Shown here: positions 33,757 to 42,985 of the stretch, one piece after another
Layout: every line of letters starts with the position of its first letter
Numbering within the stretch: position 1 is the first letter of the stretch
Source: Bacteroidota bacterium
GTDB taxonomy: Bacteria > Bacteroidota > JABWAT01
Direction of reading: 5' to 3'
DNA: 64,000 nt
Assembly (NCBI GenBank): GCA_013360915.1
Contig: JABWAT010000003.1
Span: forward strand, 140,840 to 204,839
The notes under the pieces: model-generated
Database searches by the model: none
The model's input: only the letters and a program-made list of their open reading frames with translations
Told to the model about the DNA's origin: nothing
Translations under genes and position numbers: made by a program

Positions 33757-36700
33757 ATGAACAATCTTCTCCTTCGTCTCTTCGTAGCGGCCTTGTGCAT
33801 CTCCGCTTCCGTATCGCTTTCGGCACAGCCCGCTGAAAACCTCCGTTTCGAACGATTCACCATCGAAAACGGACTGGCTTCCAATTGGGTCACGGCCATT
33901 ACTCAGGACACCGATGGTTATATCTGGGTCGGAACTGCTTCCGGATTAAGCCGCTTTGATGGCTATGACTTTGTAACCTACCGGAACATTCCCGGTAACC
34001 CGCATTCCCTTTCAAACAACCGGGTGAATGTACTCCACGTTGACCCGTCCGGTCTGATCTGGGTGGGCACTCAGAACGGACTGAGCCGGTTTGATCCGGT
34101 CAACGGGGACTTTCTGAATTATTATCATCGTCCGGGGAATCCGGCGTCACTTCCCGGTAACTCGATCAGTGCCATTCATGAAACTGCTTCCGGAAAACTC
34201 TGGATCGGAACCGATCAGGGTTTGGCTGAACTGGATCCGGAAACCGGATCGGTGATCAGTGAATGGTCATCGCCAGCAAATGCAAATTCGTTAACGGGGG
34301 TAACCATCAGCTCCATCTCGGCCGATCAGGACGGACTTCTCTGGATCGGATCGAGAAACAGGGGATTAATCACGTTTGACAGTCATACCAAAACCCCCCG
34401 GTTCCTGAGCGACGAAAATCCGACAGTAGCGACGTTTCCTTCCCGGAATGTATCAAAAGTAAAGGTGAGCTCAACAGGGGACATCTGGGTTGGGTTCATG
34501 CCGAACCATGGACTCATGCGGTACAATCCAACCACGGCCACATCCGTCTTCTACCAGTACCACAAGAAGGATCAGCCGGAGTTCTGGAATGTCATTTCGG
34601 ATATCATGGAATCGGAAGACCAGACCATCTGGGTGACAACCTATAATCAGTCTGCCTATATGGGCCTTCATAAATTCAATGAGAAAACCGGGCTGTTTAC
34701 CAGGTATACTTACCAACCCAACAACCCCACCAGCTTAACCTGGGGCTATTGTGAATCCGTTTTCGAAGACAAAGACAATAACCTGTGGGTGGGAACCTCG
34801 CGTGGCCTGAACAAGGCCGACCGCAACCGCTGGCAGATGGGAATGATGAATGTGGATCCCGATAATCCGTTCGATTTTGTAAATAACTTTTACGCCATCG
34901 AAGAAGTGAAAGAAGATGTCTTATGGCTGGGTCTGGATGGGACTGGTTTTATTGAATGGGACCGGAAAACGAACATCAAAAAGAAAATAGAAAGAACCGA
35001 TCCGAGATCGGGAGATGGCCGGGTGTTCGCCATTCGGAAAGATCTGGATGGCAATGTCTGGTTCGGATACCGGGGACAGGGGTGTGCCAGGTACCATCCG
35101 AAAACCGGGAAACTCGAAAAGTTTATCAATGAACCGGGCAATCCGGAAAGTCTGATCGGGAACATTGTTTCCGACATCCTCATTGACCGGAAGAACACGG
35201 TATGGATTGCGACTTCAAGCGGGCTGAGCCGCTACAACCGCACAACGGGTACGTTTACCAATTGGCAGGCAGATGGTTCACCGGAAGGATTGAGTGGTAA
35301 TTCACTGTTTTCACTGTTCGAAGACAGCCGGGGAGCCATCTGGATCGGAACCCGGGAAATGCAGTATGATCCCAGGGCCACGTTTCCCTCCGGATTAATC
35401 AGGTATGATCCGGAGACCAACCGGTTCCGAACCTACCGGAATGCACCGGGAGATCCGGGCAGTCTCAGCAGTGACGCGGTTTACTGTGTCAATGAGGATC
35501 CGGAAGGGAACATCTGGGTCGGAACCAACAACGGCTTGAATAAGCTCGATTCAGCCGGCAACCAGTTTACCGTCTTTCATGATGCCGATGGGTTGCCCGA
35601 CCCCAACATTGTGGGAATCCTGGTTGATCATAAAGGGCTGCTCTGGCTGAGCACACTGAAAGGCATTTCACGATTTGATCCGGTAAAAAAATCCTTCCGG
35701 AATTTTACGATGGAGGATGGAATTCAGGCGTACCGGTTTAACGACAACTCGCGTTTTAAAACCAGTCGCGGTGAATTGATTTTTGGAGGTGTGGCCGGGA
35801 TAAACCTGATCAATCCATCCGGGATTTCTGGTGAAAAGGTGATTCCGAAAGTATTAATCACCCGGTTCTTAAAACAAAACATGCCGGTCCGTTTCGAAAA
35901 AACAGAGAGTCAAACCGCCACCATTGACCTTGCCTGGGACGATAATTCCATCGGGTTCGAATTTGTGGCCATCAATTACCGTTCCGCACAGCAAACCCGG
36001 TATGAGTACAAATTGGAGGGACTGGAAAACGAATGGGTTCAGGCCGGAACCAGACGGTACGTGAATTACACGCATTTACCTGCAGGAAATTATACGTTCA
36101 GGGTCCGTGCGGTGAATGCAGAAGGCGTTTACTCTGATACGGATGCGGTCATGGAAATCCGGATTACTCCGCCCTTCTGGCGGACCTGGTGGGCTTACAG
36201 TATCTATGCGTTCCTCTTTTTTGGCGCGGTCTTTCTGATAGACCGGTATCAGCGTCAGCGCCTGGTCCGGCTGGAACGCGAAAAGGTGCGTGACCGGGAA
36301 ATTGAACAGGCCAGGGAAATCGAAAAAGCATACACCACCCTGAAATCGACTCAGGCCCAGCTTATCCAATCCGAAAAAATGGCTTCGCTGGGTGAACTGA
36401 CAGCGGGAATTGCGCATGAGATTCAGAATCCGCTCAACTTCGTGAACAATTTCTCCGAAATAAGCAATGAACTGATGGAGGAAATGCAATCTGAACTGGA
36501 AAAGGGCGATCTGGAGGAAGCAAAGGCCCTGTCAGCGGACATCCGGATAAATCTTGAAAAAATCTCCCACCATGGAAAACGGGCCAGCGGTATTGTGAAA
36601 GGCATGCTGGAACATTCCCGCTCCGCAACCGGTGAACGGACCCTGACTGATGTGAACAACCTGGCTGAAGAATATCTGCGGCTGTCATTCCATGGATTGC

Positions 36701-37122
36701 GGGCGAAAGACAAATCCTTTAACGCTGAATTCCGGACGGATCTGGATGCCACCTTGCCAGCCATGAATCTGGTTGCACAGGATATCGGTCGGGTATTACT
36801 TAATATCATTAACAATGCATTCTACGCCGTTCACGAGAAATCAAAGGCAGATATTAATGGGTATAAGCCGGAAGTGACTGTTCAAACCCGACTGAAAACC
36901 AATCACTTCGAAATCCGGATTTCTGATAATGGAAAGGGTATTCCTGGTGAAATACGGGATAAAATTTTTCAGCCCTTTTTTACCACCAAACCCACGGGAC
37001 AAGGTACCGGTCTGGGATTGAGTCTGAGCTATGATATTGTGAAAGCACATGGGGGTGAGATAAAACTGGAAACAAGAGAGGGCGAGGGAAGTGAGTTTAT
37101 TATTCTTTTTCCCGCTGTCTGA
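33757..37122 (+). CDS. Propeller-sensor (Reg_prop/Y_Y_Y) histidine kinase
   Basis: A 1121-residue membrane sensor kinase. Signal peptide (1-24). About fourteen Reg_prop beta-propeller blades (about 28-700; repeats of the type DGYIWVGTASGLSRFD, GLIWVGTQNGLSRFD, GNIWVGTNNGLNKLD). A Y_Y_Y domain (about 730-795; LEGLENEWVQAG...YTHLPAGNYTFRVRA). One transmembrane helix (about 812-830) and a coiled coil. A HisKA-like region has His887 in IAHEIQNPLNFVNNF. The HATPase has NNAFYAV, DNGKGIP and GTGLGLSLSYDI. Unlike SusR-type hybrid regulators it has no receiver or AraC domain, so its partner must be encoded elsewhere. The periplasmic propeller probably senses a polymer-derived ligand. Confidence 0.93.
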   Translation: MNNLLLRLFVAALCISASVSLSAQPAENLRFERFTIENGLASNWVTAITQDTDGYIWVGTASGLSRFDGYDFVTYRNIPGNPHSLSNNRVNVLHVDPSGLIWVGTQNGLSRFDPVNGDFLNYYHRPGNPASLPGNSISAIHETASGKLWIGTDQGLAELDPETGSVISEWSSPANANSLTGVTISSISADQDGLLWIGSRNRGLITFDSHTKTPRFLSDENPTVATFPSRNVSKVKVSSTGDIWVGFMPNHGLMRYNPTTATSVFYQYHKKDQPEFWNVISDIMESEDQTIWVTTYNQSAYMGLHKFNEKTGLFTRYTYQPNNPTSLTWGYCESVFEDKDNNLWVGTSRGLNKADRNRWQMGMMNVDPDNPFDFVNNFYAIEEVKEDVLWLGLDGTGFIEWDRKTNIKKKIERTDPRSGDGRVFAIRKDLDGNVWFGYRGQGCARYHPKTGKLEKFINEPGNPESLIGNIVSDILIDRKNTVWIATSSGLSRYNRTTGTFTNWQADGSPEGLSGNSLFSLFEDSRGAIWIGTREMQYDPRATFPSGLIRYDPETNRFRTYRNAPGDPGSLSSDAVYCVNEDPEGNIWVGTNNGLNKLDSAGNQFTVFHDADGLPDPNIVGILVDHKGLLWLSTLKGISRFDPVKKSFRNFTMEDGIQAYRFNDNSRFKTSRGELIFGGVAGINLINPSGISGEKVIPKVLITRFLKQNMPVRFEKTESQTATIDLAWDDNSIGFEFVAINYRSAQQTRYEYKLEGLENEWVQAGTRRYVNYTHLPAGNYTFRVRAVNAEGVYSDTDAVMEIRITPPFWRTWWAYSIYAFLFFGAVFLIDRYQRQRLVRLEREKVRDREIEQAREIEKAYTTLKSTQAQLIQSEKMASLGELTAGIAHEIQNPLNFVNNFSEISNELMEEMQSELEKGDLEEAKALSADIRINLEKISHHGKRASGIVKGMLEHSRSATGERTLTDVNNLAEEYLRLSFHGLRAKDKSFNAEFRTDLDATLPAMNLVAQDIGRVLLNIINNAFYAVHEKSKADINGYKPEVTVQTRLKTNHFEIRISDNGKGIPGEIRDKIFQPFFTTKPTGQGTGLGLSLSYDIVKAHGGEIKLETREGEGSEFIILFPAV

Positions 37123-37164
37123 ATCACGGATTAAACCGATTAAAGGATTGCCCGGATTTATAAA

Positions 37165-37545
37165 ATGGCAGAAGAACTGAAGTACAGAGAAATAACAGAA
37201 AAAATCATTGGAGCTTCATTTGAGGTTCATAAGTTTCTTGGAAATGGATTTCAGGAAGTCATTTACCAAAGAGCTTTAGCATGGGAGTTTTCTCAGGCCG
37301 GATTGGAATATGCAAGAGAAATTGAACAGGAAATATTTTATAAAAGGCTTACCGAACCGATTGGGACCAGAAGAGCAGATTTTATTGTAGAAGGTAAAGT
37401 CCTGGTAGAATTAAAAGCCATTATCGAATAGGAAGACGTACATCTGGCTCAGGTTCTGAATTATTTAAAGGCGTACAAACTGGAAGTCGGATTGTTAATC
37501 AATTTTGGCAGCAAAAGCCTGACATTTAAAAGGCTTGTTCTATGA
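37165..37545 (+). pseudogene. GxxExxY protein interrupted by an in-frame amber codon
   Basis: The frame encodes a GxxExxY protein: GFQEVIY at 28-34, then Asp72 and E82-L-K84, a PD-(D/E)XK-like nuclease core. Codon 89 is TAG (37429-37431), but the same frame continues as EDVHLAQVLNYLKAYKLEVG LLINFGSKSLTFKRLVL up to TGA at 37545. That is exactly the expected C-terminus. A single base change, probably from a leucine TTG, explains it. The first 88 residues alone lack the conserved C-terminal strand, so the product is probably inactive unless the amber codon is suppressed. Function of intact members is unknown. AT-rich and flanked by short GGATTAAACCGATTAAAGG-type repeats, as seen near other members. 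Confidence 0.85.
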
Positions 37546-37726
37546 GGATGGTTTCGGTGCAATCCACTCATCCGTGTAAATCCGCGATTCAGACGAGTGA
37601 TGATAGTGTGAAAGCGTATAGAGGGGAATGCCGCCGGTGACCTGCGTTTGCCGAAGGTCCGGAATCTGGATTGGTGAATAGATAATTCCGGTTGTTTTGA
37701 AATAAACGAGATGGCCGTTGGTTAAT

Positions 37727-39613
37727 TCAGCTCTTTTTTCCCTGCTCAGACAATTCCATCCACCGAAGAAATTTTTCCTCGAGCTGGTTATCCAGTTCCT
37801 CAATCCGGTTGGAAATCTCCATCAGCTTCTTATAATCCGATTCGCCGCAGAGATGTAACTGTTCGGTCAGGCTGGCTTTTTCATCTTCGATGGATTGAAT
37901 ATCCCGGTCGAGTTGTTCCAGTTCCCGGGTTTCCTTGTAGGACAGTTTCCCTGATTTGGTGGCCGGGGAGGTGGGTTTTGCCGGTGCTTTTGGTTTGGTT
38001 GCAACGGTGGATGACTGCTCGTTTTCGCGGGCTTCCTTTTTATCGAGGTAGGCCGAGTAATTTCCCGGGTAAGTTTTAATCACGCCGCCGGGTTCGAACG
38101 CCAGGATCGTATCGACGGTTTTATCGAGAAACGACCGGTCGTGGGAAACCACCAGCAGACATCCGCCAAAATTCTGCAGATAATTTTCGAGTGCACCAAG
38201 TGTATCCAGATCGAAATCGTTGGTGGGTTCATCAAGCAGCAGCACATTCGGATTCCGCATGAGCAGCCGAAGCAGGGACAGCCGGCGTCGTTCACCCCCC
38301 GAAAGGGTATCCACCTTTGCATGATGCTGATTCGGGGAAAACAAAAACTGATCGAGCAGATCTTTGGCGGTCAGATAGCGGTCGCGGCCAACCCCCACAT
38401 CGATGTATTCGGCAATCTCCTTCAGCGACCCGATAACCGTCTGCCCCGACTGCAAATCATCAATTTCCTGCCGGAACCAGGCGAGGTTGACTGTTTGTCC
38501 GATTTTTAACGTGCCAGTATCGGGAGGAAGCACACCAGCCAGGACTTTCAGCAGGGTGGTCTTCCCGCTTCCGTTCGGACCAATGATGCCAATCCGGTCT
38601 CCCGGTGAGGTGACAAGGGTGAAAGATTTGAAGAGGAGTTTTTCCCCAAGGGACTTACCGATGTTGATGGCATCAATAACTTTGGCACCCAGAAACTGAT
38701 TTCCCAGCTCGATTTTGATTTTCTTCTCTTCGGGTGGTTTTGGGGCCGCCTGCATGGAGGCAATCCAGTCGATGCGGCTTTTCTGTTTCGTCCGGCGTGC
38801 GCGGGCACCCCGCTGCAACCAGGCCAGTTCGGTTCGCAGCTTATTCCGCAGATGATCCTGGGCGGCTTCTTCGGCTTCCAGAACGGCTTCTTTCCGCTCG
38901 AGAAACTGTTCGTAATTACCCGGATAGTGAATGATCGATTGCCGGTCCAGTTCGAGAATGCGGTTACTGACGGCATCGAGAAAATACCGGTCGTGGGTGA
39001 TGAGCAGCAAAGCCCGTGGTGACTGCTGAAGCACATCCTGAAGCCATTGCACGGTATCCGCATCCAGATGGTTGGTGGGCTCATCCAGAATGAGCAGGTC
39101 GGGATCGGAAAGCAGAACCTGTGCCAGGGCAATCCGCTTGCGCTGCCCGCCCGAAAGCGTGGTCACATCGGCCGAGAAGTCAGTGACACCCAGCCGGTGA
39201 AGCATTTCGCGTGCCTGCTGTTCCAGATTCCAGCCACCAGTGGCGTCGAGATCATGGGCCAGTACGGCCAGACGGTCGGTGTCGGGACTGGTCGAGTGGG
39301 CAATCTGATCATATTCTTTTAACAGCCGGTACTGATCGGGACGGGCCATGAGTACCGTATCGAGCGGATTGGCGTGCCGGTCGAAGGAAGGAAGCTGAGG
39401 AAGATACCGGAACCGGGCCGATTTGTTAAATACCACCTGACCGGTATCGGGTTGTTCCTCGCCGGCGATGATCCGAAGCAGGGTGGTTTTTCCGGCTCCG
39501 TTTCGCCCGATAATTCCCACCCGGTCTCCGTCATCCAATCCGAAGGAGACATTTTCGAACAACAGGCGGTTGTGGTAAGATTTTGCGAGCTGGTTACAGG
39601 TAAAAATCGGCAT
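37727..39613 (-). CDS. ABC-F family ATPase, Uup/YheS-like
   Basis: A 628-residue soluble protein with two tandem ABC domains and no membrane segments. Domain 1 has Walker A GRNGAGKTTLL, signature LSGGQRKR and Walker B LLILDEPTNHLD. Domain 2 has GPNGSGKTTLL, LSGGERRR and LLLDEPTNDFD. Between them is the charged linker (EEAAQDHLRNKLRTELAWLQRG) that contacts the ribosome in this family. The C-terminal 90 residues (from about 540) form a coiled coil like the DNA-binding tail of Uup. ABC-F proteins act on ribosomes during stalling, and Uup is also linked to replication-fork integrity. Sub-family assignment to Uup rests on the tail. Confidence 0.92.
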   Translation of the reverse strand: MPIFTCNQLAKSYHNRLLFENVSFGLDDGDRVGIIGRNGAGKTTLLRIIAGEEQPDTGQVVFNKSARFRYLPQLPSFDRHANPLDTVLMARPDQYRLLKEYDQIAHSTSPDTDRLAVLAHDLDATGGWNLEQQAREMLHRLGVTDFSADVTTLSGGQRKRIALAQVLLSDPDLLILDEPTNHLDADTVQWLQDVLQQSPRALLLITHDRYFLDAVSNRILELDRQSIIHYPGNYEQFLERKEAVLEAEEAAQDHLRNKLRTELAWLQRGARARRTKQKSRIDWIASMQAAPKPPEEKKIKIELGNQFLGAKVIDAINIGKSLGEKLLFKSFTLVTSPGDRIGIIGPNGSGKTTLLKVLAGVLPPDTGTLKIGQTVNLAWFRQEIDDLQSGQTVIGSLKEIAEYIDVGVGRDRYLTAKDLLDQFLFSPNQHHAKVDTLSGGERRRLSLLRLLMRNPNVLLLDEPTNDFDLDTLGALENYLQNFGGCLLVVSHDRSFLDKTVDTILAFEPGGVIKTYPGNYSAYLDKKEARENEQSSTVATKPKAPAKPTSPATKSGKLSYKETRELEQLDRDIQSIEDEKASLTEQLHLCGESDYKKLMEISNRIEELDNQLEEKFLRWMELSEQGKKS

Positions 39614-39664
39614 CGGGCAAAGATCAGGTGCCCGGGGACGGTTTCAAACCGGTAACCACTTTAC

Positions 39665-41344
39665 TTACCGGGGCAGCCGGGTGTAATCGGGGTATCTGGG
39701 TTCGTAAATAAACGTGCGCAGCCAGGATTCCGGGTCAGCCGGTTCTTTCACGCGGGCCAGCCGTTTTCTGAAAAGAAACCGGGTCACCGCCAGTGCAATG
39801 TGGAAGGAGACTTCTCTGATTCGGGTCAGGGTGGGATACAACCGTCCTTCTGACCGTTCCTGGTCGGTCACCAGTTCGGAAAGCGCATGAGCTGCGATCA
39901 GAAACGTTTCATTGGGAATCCGGCTGGCAGCCGTCACCACTGCCGCCAGTCCGACTGCCGGGAAGATGTAAGCGTTGTTTCCCTGTCCGGGATACCGGGT
40001 TTTTCCATCGATGGTGACCGGATCGAACGGACTTCCGCTGGCAAAAATGGCCCGTCCGCCCGACCAGCCATACGCCTGTTCAGCCGTGCATTCTGCATGG
40101 GAAGTCGGATTGGAAAGCGCAAAAATCACCGGCCTGTCATTGATTGCAGCCATGGCTTCAATCACCTCGCGGGTAAAGGATCCTCCCTGACCCGAGGCAC
40201 CGATGAGAATGGTGGGTTTTAACAACCGGATGGCCGTCAGCAGGTCAGCAGTAAACTCGCCCGTATGTGCGAAAAAGGCCTTGTGTCCGCCGATGCCTTC
40301 CCGGCCGGTAACGACCAGCCCTTTCGAATCGACAAACCAGCAATGGGTCTTTGCTTCCGGTTCCGGCATGCCGTCTTCCTTCAGAGCGTCCACGATCAGA
40401 TGTCCGATTCCCGTGGCAGCTTCACCGGCGCCGAGGAACAGAATGCGGTGGTCGGCCAGACGGGTCCGGGTTTCCTTCAGAGCGGCAAAGACACCGGCCA
40501 CCGCCACACTGGCTGTACCCTGTATATCATCATTGAAGCAGGAAATGCGGTCTTCATACGCTTCCAGCAACCGGAACGCATTCAGGTTTGCAAAATCCTC
40601 GAATTGAATCAGCGCTTTGGGATACACTTCCTGCACGGCCCAGACGAATTCATCAATCAGATCATCGTATTCCTGACCGCGGATCCGTTCCTCTTTCAGT
40701 CCGAGATAGAGGGGCTCATTCAGCAGTCTGGGATTGTTGGTTCCCACATCGATAATAATGGGCAGATTGTGTCCCGGGTGGATACCGGCCAATGCAGTAT
40801 AAAGGGCCATTTTCCCCACCGGAATCCCGATACCGCCAAGACCCAGGTCGCCAAGTCCGAGAATGCGCTCCCCATCGGTTACCACAATGACCCGGACATC
40901 CTTGCGCGGCCAGTTCTGAAGAATCTGTTTAAACCGGCCCTTGTCCCGCTTGGAAAGCTGAAGTCCCATAGGCCGGCGGAAAATATGCAGGTACTCAGAA
41001 CAGGCCTGTCCGACGGTTGGTGTGTAAATGATGGGCATCAGTTCTTCCAGGTGGTCCATCAGCAACCGGTAAAACAGAGTCTCATTCCGTTCCTGCAGGG
41101 TCACCAGAAAAATGTACTTTTCCAGATTGGTCGATTTTTTCCGGATGTTATTGATGGCCCGCTGAGTCTGGCCCTCAATGGTGCTGACGATGGGAGGCAA
41201 CAGACCACGAAGGTTGAGCAAATCGCGCTCTTCTTCGGTAAAGGCGGTTCCTTTGCTGAACCAGGGATGATGAAGCAGATCGTACCCGGTGGGTAGATCG
41301 GAAAGACGGGAGACCTGATCGGGAAACTGATGCATGCCGTACAT
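39665..41344 (-). CDS. maeA: NAD-dependent malic enzyme
   Basis: Oxidative decarboxylation of malate to pyruvate. The 559 residues correspond to the large (MaeA/ScfA) type. YTPTVGQACSEY (about 106-117) holds the catalytic tyrosine, GLGDLGLGGIGIPVGK (about 165-180) the catalytic lysine. Metal ligands lie in QFEDFANLNAF and FNDDIQGTA. The dinucleotide fold is ILFLGAGEAATGIG. NAD rather than NADP preference is inferred from family, not read from a determinant. The 5' region carries a hairpin over the ribosome site and a LacI-like palindrome, suggesting regulation by carbon status. fumC lies elsewhere in the window. Confidence 0.93.
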   Translation of the reverse strand: MYGMHQFPDQVSRLSDLPTGYDLLHHPWFSKGTAFTEEERDLLNLRGLLPPIVSTIEGQTQRAINNIRKKSTNLEKYIFLVTLQERNETLFYRLLMDHLEELMPIIYTPTVGQACSEYLHIFRRPMGLQLSKRDKGRFKQILQNWPRKDVRVIVVTDGERILGLGDLGLGGIGIPVGKMALYTALAGIHPGHNLPIIIDVGTNNPRLLNEPLYLGLKEERIRGQEYDDLIDEFVWAVQEVYPKALIQFEDFANLNAFRLLEAYEDRISCFNDDIQGTASVAVAGVFAALKETRTRLADHRILFLGAGEAATGIGHLIVDALKEDGMPEPEAKTHCWFVDSKGLVVTGREGIGGHKAFFAHTGEFTADLLTAIRLLKPTILIGASGQGGSFTREVIEAMAAINDRPVIFALSNPTSHAECTAEQAYGWSGGRAIFASGSPFDPVTIDGKTRYPGQGNNAYIFPAVGLAAVVTAASRIPNETFLIAAHALSELVTDQERSEGRLYPTLTRIREVSFHIALAVTRFLFRKRLARVKEPADPESWLRTFIYEPRYPDYTRLPR

Positions 41345-41354
41345 GATTTGTCAT

Positions 41355-41374
41355 CCTTTTGTAAAACCAAAAGG
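41355..41374 (-). promoter_or_regulatory. Hairpin sequestering the malic-enzyme ribosome site
   Basis: In the minus-strand transcript CCUUUUG pairs perfectly with CAAAAGG around a 6-nt loop. The 3' arm contains the AAGGA that serves as Shine-Dalgarno, 9 nt before the ATG at 41344. Translation could thus depend on opening this 7-bp stem (inference). Confidence 0.4.
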
Positions 41375-41404
41375 TAGGCAATCAGTCAATGAATGGAAAC
41401 AGGG

Positions 41405-41416
41405 AAAAGCGCTTTT
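41405..41416. promoter_or_regulatory. LacI-family-like operator palindrome
   Basis: AAAAGCGCTTTT is a perfect 12-bp palindrome with the central CG and flanking A/T typical of LacI/CcpA-type operators. It sits 61 bp upstream of the malic-enzyme start, in the intergenic region after the esterase stop. No LacI-type regulator is in the window. Confidence 0.3.
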
Positions 41417-41449
41417 TTAAAAGAATTAATGTGATGGAAAGCGGAATGC

Positions 41450-42415
41450 TCAGGCTTTTTCCCACAGCAACCGGCTGTGAACCGGGGCCGTCAGGGCCAG
41501 GTGGCGATCGGCCCAGTACCAGTTGTGCGATGCATCCGGATCGAGAACATGGGTGGGAAGTTCGTTCCGGTAACCGGCTTTATCGAGCTGATACAGCAGG
41601 TGAAGCGCCCGATCCCGGTTTCCGTCGGGTTCGCGGTTAACGCAGGTGATCAGGAACTTCAGGTCGGGTCTTTTCCGGGATCGGGCCAGCTGGGTCAGCA
41701 GGTTCGATGCATTGTACTCAAGTGCCAGCGGAATGGAAAATGGTTTCCCGAAGGCGGGTTCAAACATGGTGGATTCCGTCCAGGTCTTATCGGGACCGCC
41801 GCCTCCGCGCGGATCGCGGAAATTCAGCCACATGTGGGTGCCATCAAAAGAACCGGCGGTGTGAAACAGATCCGGATGGCGAAGGACCAGCTGAACCGCC
41901 GTGTACCCACCGAGAGAAAATCCATCGGTTCCCCGGTGATAGGGACCGGGAAGCGTGCGGAAACGGTGATCCACCCAGGGAATCAGGTCCCTGATCAGGT
42001 AATCTTCGAAACGGCCGGTTCCGATCCCTTCCCGTCCGCTGGCCAGGGCCGGATGAGAGAAATTGACACCCAATCCGGGAATGTGATTATCCAGACTGCC
42101 CATCCCGGGCATGACCACCAGAAGCGGCTTCATTTTACCGGTGCGGATGAGTTCATCGAGCACGTCACGCACATTCCGTCCCTGACGCGATCCATCCTGC
42201 TTGCGGTTGATCCATTCGCTTTCATGGTTTCTGAAAAGGTACAAAACCGGAAACCGCTGATCCAGATTTTCATAGCCGACCGGGAAATAAACATAGACCG
42301 TCCGGGAAAGTCCCAGACTCTTCGAGGGAACCACAAATTTTTTCAGCACCGACCGGCGGAAAATCAGCTGGTACAGGCGGTCAGGATCGGAGCGGATCAG
42401 GAATGCAGATTTCAC
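41450..42415 (-). CDS. Alpha/beta-hydrolase esterase (PF00756 type)
   Basis: A 321-residue serine hydrolase of the putative-esterase family (esterase D, antigen 85, enterochelin esterase relatives). Nucleophile elbow GFSLGG (about 168-173) follows FEDYLIRDLIPWVDHRFRT, a hallmark of the family. The acid is probably in the LITCVNRE region and the histidine in DASHNWYW near the C-terminus. No signal peptide is apparent, so it is probably cytosolic. It lies on the same strand as the amidoligase operon, separated from it by the divergent rhodanese gene. An esterase beside such operons has been seen elsewhere, so a shared role is possible but unproven. Confidence 0.85.
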   Translation of the reverse strand: MKSAFLIRSDPDRLYQLIFRRSVLKKFVVPSKSLGLSRTVYVYFPVGYENLDQRFPVLYLFRNHESEWINRKQDGSRQGRNVRDVLDELIRTGKMKPLLVVMPGMGSLDNHIPGLGVNFSHPALASGREGIGTGRFEDYLIRDLIPWVDHRFRTLPGPYHRGTDGFSLGGYTAVQLVLRHPDLFHTAGSFDGTHMWLNFRDPRGGGGPDKTWTESTMFEPAFGKPFSIPLALEYNASNLLTQLARSRKRPDLKFLITCVNREPDGNRDRALHLLYQLDKAGYRNELPTHVLDPDASHNWYWADRHLALTAPVHSRLLWEKA

Positions 42416-42539
42416 AGGTTGGTAAAAGCCCGGGGCGGAAACAATGACTCTGAATTGATGGTTTAGTATCTAACGGTATTAAAGCCCGGAACATGGTCTG
42501 TTCATTGACCGGGCCGGCAAGATACGATGGAGAGTGACG

Positions 42540-42977
42540 ATGAAAAAATGGTTGATCCTTCCGGCCGGATTCATTCTGTTTCTGATGGGTTGTTCCGCAG
42601 ACAAACCGGTGGATATGGATGCCTGGCAACGGGAACATTACGGATTTATCATCCGTACCTCGGGGCAGATGGTGAGTAAACTGGGAGATACCAATGTGGT
42701 CTTCATCGATACGCGCCGCTTCACCGATTTTGAGGAAGCCCGGATTCCGGGTGCGTTTCCTGCCGACGAACGCGGAGGAACCGCCCGCCTGACACTGGCC
42801 ATGCTCGACACATCAAAGACGGTGGTGGTCTATTGCGGAACCTCGGTCTGTGATACCAAACTGTTTCCGGTTCTGGCTGAAATGAACTTCAGGAAGGTGA
42901 TTTATCTGTCGGATGGATTCGGTGGCTGGATTTACAACGGTTTCCCGGTGGAACGCGGATTCCCGGCTCTGCAATAG
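42540..42977 (+). CDS. Rhodanese-domain lipoprotein
   Basis: A 145-residue lipoprotein (MKKWLILPAGFILFLMGC, acyl site Cys18) with a single rhodanese fold. VVFIDTRRFTDFEEARIPGAFPAD is the CDC25/rhodanese entry motif and VVVYCGTSVCDTK the active-site loop with the persulfide Cys. I start at ATG 42540, giving a clean signal; an in-frame GTG lies 6 nt upstream. It is convergent with the amidoligase operon (8 bp between stops) and divergent from the esterase. It probably handles sulfur or thiol transfer in the periplasm; substrate unknown. Confidence 0.85.
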   Translation: MKKWLILPAGFILFLMGCSADKPVDMDAWQREHYGFIIRTSGQMVSKLGDTNVVFIDTRRFTDFEEARIPGAFPADERGGTARLTLAMLDTSKTVVVYCGTSVCDTKLFPVLAEMNFRKVIYLSDGFGGWIYNGFPVERGFPALQ

Positions 42978-42985
42978 TCTGCCGG

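Noticed and set aside
37429..37431. Pyrrolysine or programmed read-through at the GxxExxY TAG
   Set aside because: No pyl genes or read-through context are visible; a simple nonsense mutation explains it.
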